Source: Chrysogorgia sp. JL179-B06 (taxonomy: Eukaryota > Cnidaria > Anthozoa > Scleralcyonacea > Chrysogorgiidae). From it: a stretch of DNA of 64,000 nucleotides. The position numbers were made by a program, and so were the translations under genes. Below, piece by piece: positions 20,501-35,500 of the stretch. Every line of letters starts with the position of its first letter. Positions within the stretch are counted from its first letter, which is position 1. The notes under the pieces were generated by a model. The model was not told the origin of the DNA. It worked only from the letters and a program-made list of their open reading frames with translations, and made no database searches. The stretch lies in assembly GCA_035772405.1 (NCBI GenBank), contig JAYKKM010000439.1:1163501-1227500 (forward strand). The letters are read 5' to 3'.

Positions 20501-23500
20501 TCTTTCTTGCTTTTTTGACAGTGCTCGAACGCGGGCCGGCCCCGGGGGAGGTGCCCCGGCCAATTGGCACCCCCGGCCAGGCCTCGGCCAAAATTCTGGA
20601 AATTTATTTTGGCCGGGGATTTCAAGGCTCAATATTTGTTTCAAAATTCTTTTCTATTATTTTAATATAATTATTAAATCTTACAAAAGATCTTATTACT
20701 TTAAATCAAGTAAAAGTTAAAACAGTTTTCAAATAAAAAATACGATCAAAATTATATCGAAAGCAACAATCAGACAAAATGGTACGTACCCATTTTATTC
20801 TCGTTTAAAAATGTTTCCATATATGGCTGACGATTAGCAATAAAACGCTGATGTCCAGTAATTTACACTGGCCTATCCAAATCCCGCTTATAAATTAACA
20901 TCGTTCTCAACATCACATCAATATAATTTTATCAATTGCTCAACAGTCCGGCCACCGGCCAAAATCATGCACCTCCGGCCCCGGCCCGGGGCCCCGGCAC
21001 AAAAATCCATGCCCCCAGGTCGACCACTGATTGTTTGACAACACTTTGATGTTATACTTTCTTGTAACCCCAAATCACATTTTCATTTGCATCTTCCTCC
21101 CCTTAAATGTATAGCTGTCAAGCAACAGCATAATAATTGTAGTCTCGTTGTAGTAATAGGAAGGACAATCAGTTAAAATTCCATCTTTGGTTAGGAAGAT
21201 ATGATCATTTCAAAAATCATCTTGGTTCTGTAACAAAATGGGTGGTTCTACAGCAAAATTTATAGTTACTGTACATGTATAGTAGGAAAGTGTTAAAAAG
21301 TTCAAAATCATTCTTTGCTTCAGCCTAGCATAATGGTATTTACTATTATATTTCATGATTAGAGTTTTGTTTTCTTTGACTGTACTCACTGTTGGGCTGT
21401 AGTTCTATAGCATTCAGCCCTCTACTGTAGTGAATACTAATTAGATCCCACCAAGGTGCAGGGGTGGATTAACCTTAGGGGCGATCTGGGGCACGTGCCC
21501 GGAGGGCCTCCGCTTCAAATTTGAGACGCAGCGGAAAAAAAAAAAACAGGACCACAAAAGCAAAAAATCATTTATAAAATAATTTAAAAATCCTTGAAAT
21601 ATTTTACAGTAATCATTATATAGATAATTACCAAAATAACTACTATTGTACAAAAACTAACATTAACATTTAATTAATATTGGCTTATATATACCAAGAA
21701 GGGTGGACATACTGTACTGTATAAGTTGAATAGTAGCCAATCAATAAATATGTTGGAATGAAAAACAAAACTTAATAATTAATGAGATGTGAAAATGTTT
21801 TAAATCATTTGCTATTGTTTACAGGTTCGACCAACAAACAGAATGAGTGGAAAGGGAGTTTAGTCAAGGGTTATACATACCTGTATGCATAGGCGGCGGG
21901 AGAGCGGTGTCGTGGAAGGGTTGATGGTATTGGGTGGGGTGGTTGGTGTGGTGCTCAGATGTGTGAGGGTGAGCTTGGTGTGGGCGTTGGGGGGGGGGGG
22001 CGATGTTGTGGTATCGTAAGTTGTTGTTTTGTAAGATCGCGACCTTTTGGAATGGGGTTGTTGTCTTCTTTGTTGTTTTCTCGGGTGGACGAGTGTGACG
22101 TCGTTTTGCCCTTTTTGGTTTGTTGGTTTGGCAGGGGGAAAGGCTAAACCCCCCCCCCCCAACTTTGTAAAAGTGGAATAAAGCTTAAGCCCCACCCCCC
22201 CGAGTTTGGTGCCGAAAGTGAGAGGTTATTTGATCATGAATTATTTATACATTGTATATTTGTGCATCTTCGATATCAGGCAGTTTTTAAATTCCATATC
22301 ATTGCAGGGATGGCAATCATAAGGGAAAATCGTGTCGAGTTCGATACTTATTTCATGAAAGTACTTCGTCCATTTGTTGTTGATGACTGCCTTGACCAGA
22401 TTAGTTTATTATGAGATTTCAGAAGGACCTTTAGATTTCAAAAAGCCCCCCCCCCAGAGGTTGCCGGCTTGCAGTTCAGCCCCCCCCCCCCCCCCCCAAC
22501 CAAACCTATCTTCCGCCGGCAGGGTTTAATACTCAAGGGATTAGTGGTAGGAAACAAAAACTTGAAAAAAAGGTAAATGTAAAATTGCTATGAGTCCTAT
22601 AGTTTGCAAGAGGACACTTATATTAGTTCATGCACCTTTTCGCTATGATTTGTATATACTGGATTGCAAGGTAGTAACCCAATATGAAAAAAGGCAAATG
22701 GCGGGTATAGTGTAACTGGGGGCCTTAACTCCTTAATCATCTTTACGCCCTACATGTCATGGTTATAGTAGTTTGTAATACCAAAAACTGTTCAACCATT
22801 ATGCATGTTTCTGAGAACAAAATAAATTCAAGGTACTGGTAAACATGGTATTACAAAATAGAGGATATTACATGAGCATATTATGATACATAATTTTATC
22901 TTCAAGTGTTTGGTGTACTAAATATTCTGTTTATATGGCTGACAGACGTGTTTTCATATAAGTATCCCGAATTTTAAAAACATAGTCCTAACCCCAAACA
23001 ATACTATTTAATTTTCGAATTTTACTACCGATAGTCTATTGTGACATCATTTCGGGATTTTATATGAAACTTCACCCGTTTATTGTAATTGATATCAATG
23101 AAATATCCTTCCCAGCGGGCCATAAAAGACGTCGATTTGACGTTGAAAAAAGGTTTGAAAACGCAACAAATTGGGATCGACGTTGTTTTCTTGACGTGTG
23201 ACGACGTGAAATCGACGTTCAGAGTTCAACGTCACATTTCAGTTATTGGAGGTCACATAAAAAGGTTCAAAACCGTCCGTTTTTCGGAGTACAAAATTAC
23301 CCCCGTTTTTTTGAGTAAAAACATAACCCACATGACTATACTAAACATTCCTGGGTGTACTTTTTAGGGAATGAGAAGATTCCACTTTCGGTAACAACCG
23401 TGTGGTCCTGTACCTACCACCCGCGCTAGGTTCCGCGACTAACCGCTTGCGGCTTCCCCGCCCCCCATCTTAAAATATATTGTAATATTTATCGACGTAT

Positions 23501-26500
23501 ATAATGAATTAGCAAAAGCACTTACTGAACTGTGCTATTATTATCGTTTAAATTTTTACACCGTAAGTCAACAGCAGCATGAACGTAAAACCTTAGGGCC
23601 CAAAAATTTCTTGTTTCTTCAAAAACATAAATTGGGTTTCTTGGGAGCATAGTCCTTTGTCCCTGATCGCCAGACCAAAGTCTTCGAACCGTAAAGGACA
23701 CTTCAAATCCAACTACAGTTACAGTAGTCTACAGGTAACCCTGGGAATATCTTTCCGTCATGATTACTGGCTTTTTTCCCTTTGCATGCATCGCATGTCC
23801 GTAGTTGATATAAAGTAGGGTTGACTTTTTATACATACAAAAATAAAGTCAAGATAACTATAGCATTTTGACTCGTCTGGGACTATTTTTTTGATGGACA
23901 AAATAATATGATGTCGAAACAGGGAAAATATTTTAAAAATATTTTATCACCAATTATTATAAGTAACTTGCTTGGCCAATGCTTGGTCGTTATGTGAGGA
24001 GAGATTCGATGATACAATATCGACGTCAATTCAACGTCGAAAAACATACGTCTGTTTCCGAAGTCGATAACACGTCGAAAAGCAGACGTCGAAACAACGT
24101 CGATGTTTCGCGTCGTGAAACCGAGTGATATAACGACTCGATATCGGACGTCCTAATTCAACGTTGAAACAACGTCTGTTTCCGGACGTCGATAAAACGT
24201 CGAGAAAAGCAGACGTCGAAACAACGTCGATGTTTGGTCGTGATTATATTGAACCGGACGTGATATAACGACTCGATATCGACGTCTATTCAACGTTGAA
24301 ACAACGTGTTTCCGAGCGTTCGATAAAACGTCGAAACAGCAGACGTCGAAACAACGTCGCATGTTTTGTTGCTCGTGAATTGCGATCGTGATTTAACGAC
24401 TCGATATCGACGTCAATTCAATCGTCGCCAAACAACGTCTGTTTCCGACGTCGGTTAACACGTCGACACAAGAGCGGACGCTGTATCCGACGTCGATATT
24501 GTGGTTGATCGACGTCGCGCAGATCCCGATTTGCGACCGAAAATCGACGGTCGAAACAACGTCGTGTGGCCCGTACTGGTTCGTTGAATCTTGATAATAT
24601 TAGTTCACATTGTGAAGATTATATCTATTACTGCTTTTGAAGATATCATTTTTATCTTCACAATGAGATATATTTTTCTGAATATAGGGGAAATCCTGGT
24701 ATTTCATTGACTATCTATTCTATAGAATAACAGATAATTATTAGATAATTTTCATCTCCTTCAGCGAGTTCAATCGTCCACTCCGGTACATACTATAGTG
24801 TTATGTTACAGGTGTCGGCACTGTTGAGAATTTTGAAAATACAAAATTATATTCAAACTGATAAGGGGACAAAACAAGCTCCTTATCGACTCATCTCAGA
24901 ACAAATTCAAGGGTTCGACGAAGCATCGCGATTTACCAAGATGAATTAACGAGTGTTTTTACTAGATTTTTTGAATGGGGCGTGATCTGACCGTCGCAAA
25001 CGTAATGTAGCCTTGTTGATTGGTCTGCACCCTCTTGATCTTCTCCATGTTTATTCTTTTATCCATTTATACCCCTTGTGGGAGATAGGATGCGCCCAGT
25101 ATAAATGAATAATACTAATATTTCAGTTGGTCTATCGCAGATTTGGATTTATCATTCCACAGTTTAGATTAGCGTAGGTCTCTTTGTTTTCCTAAAAAAA
25201 TGCCTCCCTTTTGGTCACACCCCATGCTCTATTGACAAGGCTGACCCAGCCACATTTTTCGCATCGCGGACCTATTTTTTTGTTATCGCCTTTGTGTATT
25301 CGCCGTATTATACAGTTCTATTATTTTTTGCGATTGATGCGTAGGAGTATTAGCGATAATGTCATGGATGACGGGAGCTGCGGGGTTCCATCCTTGATTT
25401 TAAAGTCGTTTTTAATTTTTTTTCATTGGATTTTTTTAAATCCGTCCAATTTTTTTTATTAATTTCGTTGAGTTGGTTATCGGTTAAAATATTGATCAAG
25501 ATAACGTTACACGACGAACGGTCTTTTTGGGGGATTTGTTATCGACAGACTTACAAATACAAATATTCTGGGGTATATTACATGTAATATTTGGCATTTC
25601 ACTCGATTGAAACTACATGTTCTCTGGATTTATGGTGAAGGAAATTTCGTGTGTTGGGTAATATATACATTTTAAGACATAACCGGAACCAGTCTGCGAA
25701 AAAATTGCAACTTTTAAGGCCTTCCGGCTGGAATTTGAACCCTGTGTGATGCTAGTGCAGTGCTCTGACCACTGAGCTACGGAGGACCTGTTGCCGAGAG
25801 CCTACTACAATATAAACTACCTTATAATATTACCCAGAATCTTATCCCGGGCATTACCCACCCACTATATATACAAAAACTCGTGACTAGGCTCTCGGCA
25901 ACGGCTCCTCCGTAGCTCAGGTGGTTCAGAAGCACTGGCACTTCTCAGCATCGGGAGGGTCGCGGGTTCAATTCGAGCCGGAAGGCTTGAAGTTGTATTT
26001 TTCGCAACTGGTTCCGGCAGTTTTGTCTTAAAATGTGATATATTCCAACACTCGAAATTTTATCCTTTCATTCATAAATCCTCTTCTCGGACTACAAATA
26101 CAATATACGCGGTCTGGGACACTGGGGGGACCATGGGATGGGGAAAAGAAACTCTACGGGCGGTGGGGTGTCAGTGGTAGAAAAGGCGAGCCGCAGGGGA
26201 CACTATTACGGTATTCGTATTTCTAGTAAAATTTCTTGATGATAGTTGTGATAAAACATGGGTTTGTACACTTTTTTGAGAACCTAAATTAGTATAGGAA
26301 ATAACACGGTTCGAGAAGACTAAATTGAAAAATCGCACACGTGTTTGGTGAAATATTTATTATATGTATCTATATAATATTTATTATATTATTTATTATA
26401 TTTATATGTTATTTATGAATATTTCGCCATACCACAAGTGCCGATTTTTCCATTAATTCTGTCTTGAGAACAAGTGTTATGTTCCTTTATAATACTTTTT

Positions 26501-29500
26501 CAATGATTCAGGATTCATTGTTTACGAAAATTTTACTATACGAAGGGCTGGGGAAAAACTGATGTTTGTTAATATTATAAAAATCACATCGGATGTGATG
26601 TGATTTTTTGCTAGGGGGTATTTAAAAAAATAGCACATTAAATAGCCCTCGTAAAAAATTTAAAGTTTAATACCTGATGTCATTAGCAATCAGGAAAGAG
26701 GCTTAAAATTGATTGAAATGGATATTATAACCAATAATGCCTTTTGGTTAATTACAGGAAAGATGTGTATAAGTAAACTTATATAAAATAATTTAGATGG
26801 ATGAATAAACGTTAGTAATGGATCGGGTGTAGTGAATTAATGTTTTAGGACTGGATGATGATGTCCATTCAGTCTCTATTGTGCATATGAAAACCTGAAG
26901 GTAAACTGAGATAAGGTTAAATATAGAGGGCATTATTGTTGTTTTCAATGTTTATTTATTTTGTTATATTATATTTAATCCATATATTTGTTTCTGACAG
27001 CCATGCATATTATTGACTGATCCAGTACTAAGATTGTCAATTTTGATGTGGCATCAATGTACAAAATCTTGGTAAAATGGACTCTGAGGGTAAAATGGTT
27101 TAAAAGTAAGTAGAAAAACTTAGGAATTTTTTTAGACTGCACTTTATTTTGACTTTAAAATTTAAGAAAGTAAGTAAGTAGGGCGGCACGAAGGCGACCG
27201 TAGGCTCCTTTTTTCTTTTGCTACTACCCGAACCGGTAGGGTGTGCGGCGAAACTCCTATTCCAATGGACAATAGGTCCACTTACCCAGCAAGTGGGTAC
27301 TTATAAGAATACAGAAGAAACAAAATACAGAAGAAACAAAAACTAATTATACAAAAAACTAATTAACAATGAAATTATGAGCTTAATATTTCCATTATGT
27401 GTCGATGATGAGTGCAAATGGCTAGGTATTATTGGTATTATTAGGTTATATTGGTATTATATTATTATATTGTATTAATATATTGTATTATTATATTATA
27501 TTGTATTATTATAATTGTATTATATATTGTATTATATATTTGTTATTATATATGTGTATTATATTAAGGTATATTGGTATTTTTGTAAGGCATGTGGTAT
27601 ATTGGTATTAGGAAAGTGTGTGTATCACCATTTGACTGACATTTTGTGTCAGATTGCATGATAGTAATTAAGAAATAGAAAAACATTTTCCGTGTTTCCA
27701 TAGAGTTATAGAAACACGGAGTGGAAGTTTAGGAGAACGAGAAATGGGCAGTTGGGACACGAGCCCGCAGGGCGAGTGTTTCCACGCTATTTCTGTGTTC
27801 TCCCAAACTTTTCACGAGTGTTTCTTTAACGTATGGGGAACACGGAATGATGTTTTCTATTTTCTTTTAATAAAGTATAATACTGAGGAGAATAAGTACG
27901 TAATAAGACTCTTATTAAAATGATGAAATATACATTCTCCTTACTCGCGCTAGGAACAGCTTCCGTGGTTGGCTGCTTCCAAGGGATGAACATTAAACGC
28001 TCATTAATAGTGAAGAGAAATGCATCCAATCTTTCTCGTTTTTCTTCTTGTTTCCTTGCGCTGTCACAGAAGATATTTATCGACATTTTCCGTGTTTGTG
28101 AGACAAAGGTTCGTCTCTTAGTCCATTTTATTAAAATGGACGAGGAAAAATCCTTGTCTTTCCATCGAGTTTGTATAGAAAAACACGGCTTTCAGCCAAT
28201 CAGCGTGTGCGTTTTTTAAACTTGTTATTTTATAATACACTATGTGATATAAGTTGTGTAGCAGCCCAATTGTGTTTGTGTGGGTCAAAGGACTTTTTGC
28301 CCCGAAAAATAATGGGACAAATGAACAAAAATAACTCCATATTTTTACAATTTTGCTTGAAAATTGCCGAAAATGGAACGGAAATTGCCTGAAAAAGTGC
28401 CTGAATTTCACCGAAAAGTGGTCTTATACAATTTTGCCTAACATGTGTCAGACAAACCAGTACAAATATCAAAAGTCAACCTTTCTCTGTAACTGTCTAG
28501 TTCTGATACCTAGTGGTTTAGAATGTGCTGGCTAAACAATTAGAAGTTGTATATGTGAATCCATCAATTCCCCACAATTCCTTAGCTGTTTACAGCTTCT
28601 TACAATTGTACAGTAACATCTTTATACTGTAATTAACAAATTATAGAATGAATTTATGGTTACACGTTGTTTTTTCCAGACGTATTATTATGTTGGAAAC
28701 AGTTGCTGGTGTTTACTGGGTATGGTAGGGGCTTTATGGACAAGGACATTTTCATTCATTGAGAAGGATTTGAAGAGAGATCATGGTTGCGATACTTACA
28801 CTACTTGGTAATAAAGCCTAATTGTTGCCTTAATGATAAACACCCTATTCATATTTGCCATCCGATTCCGACTAGTAAGATTTCAAAGATAACGTTATAC
28901 AACAATGTTACTTGATTTGAAAAAAAGCTGGTAAGATCGGAGAGTTTTGCATAATGAAGGTTTATATAGCAGTGTTATGGGCTATCTACACGATTTTTAC
29001 GGCTTACCAAAAAATTTCACGAACACGGGAATTCCTTTAAGGACCTAATTGTCTCATTTATCAATTCTCCGGACTTTTGGTATATCGAAGTAATTTGGCG
29101 CAGGTTTTGTCACCATTTGTTGGGAAATTCGGAGATCTTCACAGTACAAATTCCCTTGAATTTGCGGATTTTATTTAAGAGTATTACTCTTAATACCGAT
29201 GATGAATTGGTATCGTTTTTGACGTCGTTTCTCTTCTTCACCAAATACCAGTTGCTCTTGTCTATCACAATTGCCCGACAATTCAGACTAAGGACAGGAT
29301 GTTACTTTAGATCAAAGGGAACATCGTTGCCTGTTAGAGGATCTAATAGAAACTCTTGATCTTTTTGTTCTAAACACAACTAGTTTCGGCGCGAAGGGGG
29401 ATTGGGGGCGGGAGATGAGGGCGGGAGAGATTGGGGCGGGCTAGGGCCGCCGGCACCTTACTATCGACGGGCACTTTACTTATGATACAGGTTTTTGGCA

Positions 29501-32500
29501 CAGCCATGGCGTTCACCCGTTTCTGACTGTGATTGCCTAATTTAGTGATGGAAGACTCTTGACACAAAGAGCATTATGCGTCCGCGCCAGTAGTGGAAGC
29601 CTTTGTTTTGGAAGCGATTTCGTCGATGATGTCATTTGCGCGGTATCCAAGATAAAGTGGATAATTCTTTTGAACGATATTTGAACTCAATAGAGCCTTC
29701 AATTCAATATCACAGTAGGAACGATGAAAAGGAAGAATGGTTTATTCATTTTTTTGGATTCTGTCGTCAAAACGATAAAGGACCACGGAATATTTGAAAT
29801 CTATTGTTATACCGAAAACCAACACACACTGAACAAAATATCTTTCATTCGATTCTCACCACCCCATATGGCCATAAGAAGTCCGTTCCTAGAACTTTGT
29901 TTTTGAGAGCTCTAAGGCCATACCACTTCTATTTCCGATTCACGGGAGAAGTGAGCGGAAAACATGTGATTCGACGCTTTAAAGGCAAATAAAGCGAACC
30001 TAATGATTTTCTAAAATACTTTTTAAAACTCTTAAGTTCGGTGATTGGTTTTTTGGCGGGTTGTTCCGTATATTCAGGGATGTACGGAATCAGTTTTGCA
30101 AAACCTAAGATATCGTATTGCGATAGGAACAGGAGGAAAGACGCTTTATATTCCATTCGTGCACTATGACTGTGATTAATAGTACATCGGTCAGGACTAA
30201 ACGTCAGTTTCGTAACGCGTGTTGAAAGAAACACCAAAAAGGCTGTGTTTTATTTTAAAAAAAGGAAAATTCTGCTTTGGTTCGGGAGCACGCGTGCGTA
30301 ACCTACCATGAGATTGCTTGGGGAAAAATTCCAAAATTATTACCACTAATCCGTGGTTGTCTGGAGGCTTGGCATATCAATAGCGCCCACGGGTACATTC
30401 GGTCATGACTAAACGTCAGTTTCGTACGCGTTTGGAAAAGAAACACCAAAAGGCTGTTTTATTCTTAAAAAAAGGAAAATTCATGCTTTGTCGGAGCAAG
30501 CCACGCGGAGCCGTAACCTACCATGACGATTGCTTGGGAAAATTCCAAAATTATTACCACTTAATCGTGGTTGTCTGGAGGCTTGGCATAATCAATAGCG
30601 CTCCACGCCCATTGAATCGGCGATGACAGTGGTTTCTTACCAGATAAGCTTATTTGCGTCTTGATTAATAGATAACGTCTTCATCGGTTCTATGAGGGTA
30701 TAAATAAGGATCCTAACTTTACAACGATCACCCCTGATGAAGACACTAGATGGATTGTTTTGTTGTGCAGCTGTGTCGTTGCGTGGGGCGCGTTGGTGCT
30801 TTGCAAGGTAGTGTCGAATAAACGTTGGGTCTTGTACAGTAAACTTTTAAAAGTTACAATCAAAAATGCAAAATATTACCTATCATATACCAGAATCTTT
30901 ATCCCGGCATTACCACCACCATTTATATACAGAGAACTCGTGACTGGCTCTCGGCAACGGCTTCCGTAGTTCAGTGGTCCAGCAGCCCTTGCACTGGCAA
31001 TCGCAGGGTCGCGGGTTCAATTCCTATCCGGAAGGCCTTGAAGTTGCATTTTTCGCATAACTGGTCCTGGTTTGGTCTTAAAATGTTATGTATTCTAACA
31101 CTCGAAAATTTTCCTTCACCATAAATCCTTTCATCATTGTTAGTTTGATTTTCGAAGTGGAGAAATGCACAAATATTACCTATAACTATTAGCGTCAAAC
31201 TATGCCTGATATCCTTTAAGATTTAGCAATATTTGTGTCCGCAAGGTGTGTACGTTTGCAGCAAAGTCGCAAAATGGACTAGGAGGCCACATGCTAACCC
31301 AGAAAATATTTTAATTTCGAAGAGCCCGGAAGTGCATTTCCAGCGTTTTGCTGACTGGAAAATATTTTTTTTGTTTTTTTTTTTTTTTTTTTGTTTCTTG
31401 TTTTTTTTTTTTTTTATGCGAAAATAAGGCACCCGCACCAAGTCATTTCTAAAAATTTAGCCTTGCAATGCGGTACTTAAAGTTTACGATTAGGATGAAG
31501 GGTTGGATTAAGGTAAGGATTAAGGGTTGGATTAAGGGTTTGGATTAGCGTTTTAGGGTTTCAAAATTGACTGATACAGTAAAGTTTCCCATGCATATTA
31601 CAATTTAGCGTATAACACTCTATTTGAGAAAGAGAGTTCCGAAGTAATTATAAGTACATATCTTGTCGCTTTATTATCATTTTAAATTTTCAGAGGAAGC
31701 TGAAAACGAGCGGATGCATCTGTATGACAGCTCTTGAATTTAAAACTAACCTCTGGTATTTATATTTCGTTGGTTTAAGTTTTGGCAATACAAGGTAAGC
31801 CGTTAATTATTAAGGTGGCTGGATAGGTCTAAATCATGAGAAATTGCATTTTTAATGCAGATCTGAGATTCATCGTGGTTCATTTGCATAGCTTAGATGG
31901 TGGTCTTGTTTTCTGAAAACGTTTTATACCTTCAAAGTTTACCTGAGTGGAGGAATCAGTCATATGTGATTCAATAAATCCAGAAAATACTAATTACTCT
32001 GGGCTCGTTAGCACGATTCTTAGTTTCGGCTTCATTATTATTAGTATTCGTATTCGTATTTAGTATTACTTCTTGTGGGGTTCCACAAATTTGCGCGAAT
32101 TAACTCGTACCCCAGGGTTTCTTCACACTTGCACTCAATGTTCCTTGCCTTCACCCTTCAATGGGAAATCGCAGTCTGAAATAGCATTTACGAGACTGGA
32201 TAAACCTGCATACCATTGCATAGATTATCTCCCAAGATGAGAGAAACACAGAATGAGGAGAATTCAATCATGAAGACGGAAGGGACAGCCGAAGGATATG
32301 GGAAATATTTGATTATACTGTGATTGACAATTTATCCCGTGAAACTCCGTAATAATTAATTCATTATGAAATGTTGTGTTTTTTGTCCGATTGTAAATCG
32401 AATTCTACATCGAAATGATCACTTGAAATCTGGCGTGAATCGAACGCTGTAGGTGGATTGTTATATGAGAAAATGCGTAAGTGATTAAAGCCGAGACTCG

Positions 32501-35500
32501 TCTTTTAAAATTCCATTGGCTTCAAGATACTATTCGTCGTTTACCCGATGAATTTAATGCTTATATGTCCATTAATACCGATGTAATTTTCGTAACAGAT
32601 ATGTTTTGATACACCTTGTCGTTGAATTTTTATATAAATTTTAACACACGAAGAACCTTCAATCGAACAGATATTAGACAATAAATAGCATTTGCCGTGT
32701 TTAGTGTTTACATTAAATGTCGCTCTGAGGGGAAGGGGGGAGGGGGGGGGGGGGCTTAGGCCTGCGTGTAGTCGCCAGGTTTTTCTTCGTCCTCATTTCT
32801 AGCCCAACTTGCTTCTAAAAGTTCCTTACTTTAAACGAGCGCGTTCTGCCACAATTGCCTTCAGTGCCTGATTACAGAAATCAATGCAATTAAAAATCTA
32901 TCCTTTGTAATATAAGGACAAGTGAGTGGGTTTTCTAATTCACAACCTGTCTAACATTTCTGTATATGCCACCAATGCATACCTATCTCCGCAGGGCAAT
33001 ATTGCGCCGCCAATGTCTCTAAAAGTAGCCCGACGTTAACGCCTAGCGGGGCGTTCTTGTTTGAATAAAAATCTGCAAACCTAGGGCGGGCGGGGATCGG
33101 AGAGATTAAGGCCGCTGGGTACGAGGTTGAAAATCTGGCCGCTTATCATAAACACAATTTCTCTTAGATATACAAATTCTACAAGTTTGTGAAAACATTT
33201 TCACTAATCAAGATCCACCGTCTAGAGCTGATATACAAAATACAATGAACCAAAATAAAGCTCTGATTACAATACTTTTTATGGGGGGGGATAAATGCCA
33301 ATTTCGCATTGAATTTTTAGACTATCGAGCTACCTTAAACAGTGTAATCGTCGTCTTCGAAGTACGTTGTGTCTGCGTCGAACATTTTGAAACAAGAGTT
33401 GGTGTCTTGCTATGAAATTCATAATTTATCCAAATCTCAAAAATAATCTGTTAAAGTCAAAGTAATTCAATTTCATAAGTAGCGAATAGCGTGAAGATAA
33501 ACCTTATCAACGTTGACTAACCTAATTAAAATATTAGGAATAAATATGGAAAGCTGCCTAAGTTCTCAAAATAACTGGTATACTACAGTATGAAAAAGAG
33601 AGATAATAAGGGGACTTCAATGTAACGAAAAATACTTAAGTAAGAGTACTTAATATTCATGGACGAAGTATTTCGGACGATGTGTTCTTCTTTAGGGTTA
33701 GATGGACCTGAAGGACTCATCGTCCTTAAACGTCGTCCATTAATTATACTGGTAAGTATTTTTCGTTACATGAAGTCACCTTATTTCTCCTTTTCATATT
33801 ATAAATTAAGGTTGCGTGTAGAGGACGATCACATGGAGATTTTCAGCCGCGACCTCATCAACAAAAATCCCTTAAAGAATTAACGTCTGCGATTACGAAA
33901 TTTAATCGGATGAAAACGTCAGACCGGTTGACCTAGATGAAACTCAGCCCGACGATTGAACATTTCCCCATGTACTCAGCCCTCTCCGTTAGCGCAAACC
34001 CACGTGATGGGTAATCTGGGAACGTTCCTACCCAATTGACGTTCCACGTGATTTGGTTAATGTTTCCACGTGATTGTTAACGTTCCACGTGATTGTTAAC
34101 GTTCCACGTGATGTTATAACAACAACCAAGGATGTCAAGTAAACGTGATCTACAAGGAAATAATGAGACGACGCTCACGTATATAAATTTGATTGACTAC
34201 GTGATCAGGTTTTTTTGCGCGATATTTGACCGCTGTCACAGAATCTTAGTAAATTTACCAGTGCATCATTGTAAACCTTCGCTCTCCTTCGCGTTGAGTC
34301 AATAGTGCGTCTCACCTAGCAATCAGAAGGTTTTTTTTGGCAGGTTTGATTCCGGCACTCACAAACATCTTTTCTGAGGATATGAGTTTGACCGATTCGT
34401 CCATGTATCGTCTGTCTCCTCCAAGCTCTCCCACCATTCATTATATTAACTAGAAATTTACGTGTACCGCAATAATCCCTCGCCCGCCTTTTCTCTCCCG
34501 CCCCCCTTTAGATTTTTTTTTCCCCATCGCAAATTAAAAAAACCAGTAATAGCAAATCGCCAAAAAAGCAGTTTTCGTTCGTACGTAGATTTTTTTGAAC
34601 GTGATCTCGGCCGAATATTTACTCAATTTCAATTCTGAAAACAGATTTCTAATTATCTATCTAAGAATACATAACATACGTGTCTATTATAGTTACGCAG
34701 AAACGTGCATACCCTTCGTAAAAAACAGTTTATTGTACTTAGAAATTAGTCGACAATTCAGGCTGCCCGCTACCGCTTCGTCGTATATTATTTTGAACGT
34801 CAATCTCGATTCAATATTTCAACCTGTTTTCAATTCTGAAAACAGCATTTGGAATATTAGCGAGTCTAACATACATAACAATACGTGCCTATTATATTAC
34901 GCAAACGTGTATTACCCTTTGTAAAAAACATGTTTATGTAGTTCGCTCAGATTCACAAATAGCCAATGGCCGCTGACGGGGCGTTTTCTGCCCAATATAT
35001 TGTCCGAATATCAATACGGATCACCCAAATACGACTTTTTACTTCCTTATAAGGAGTTGGTTCGTACCATGTCAGTTCATAGTCGCCATTACCTTGGCCT
35101 AATTAGGAAATTTTGAATTTAAATGTAACTTCGTTTTATTTTAGGTGTTTTTGTCAAAGTGCGTGTTTTTTATCCACTTTATTTGCTCACAGTCCTCAGT
35201 TTTTGTCAATCGAAATTTGTTGGTTACTTGGAAGAAGAAGCTGTTAAGACATCTACTCATTGTTTGGGAGGTAAAATGTTAAGGCGCTGTTAACACGTGA
35301 ACAGGCAAAAATTACTAAATAAGCGTGTGTATAATCTAGTACCTTCGTATCTTATGAATGCTCTGAAATTGAATAGTGATGTACACGTGACGATAAAAGC
35401 TAGAGAATGGGGGTTGAATGCTACAGCTTTAAATTCACTATGTCCAATATTATAAGCGCAAATCCAGAGGGTGGCAGGGACGTCTTATGTTGACGGCAAG

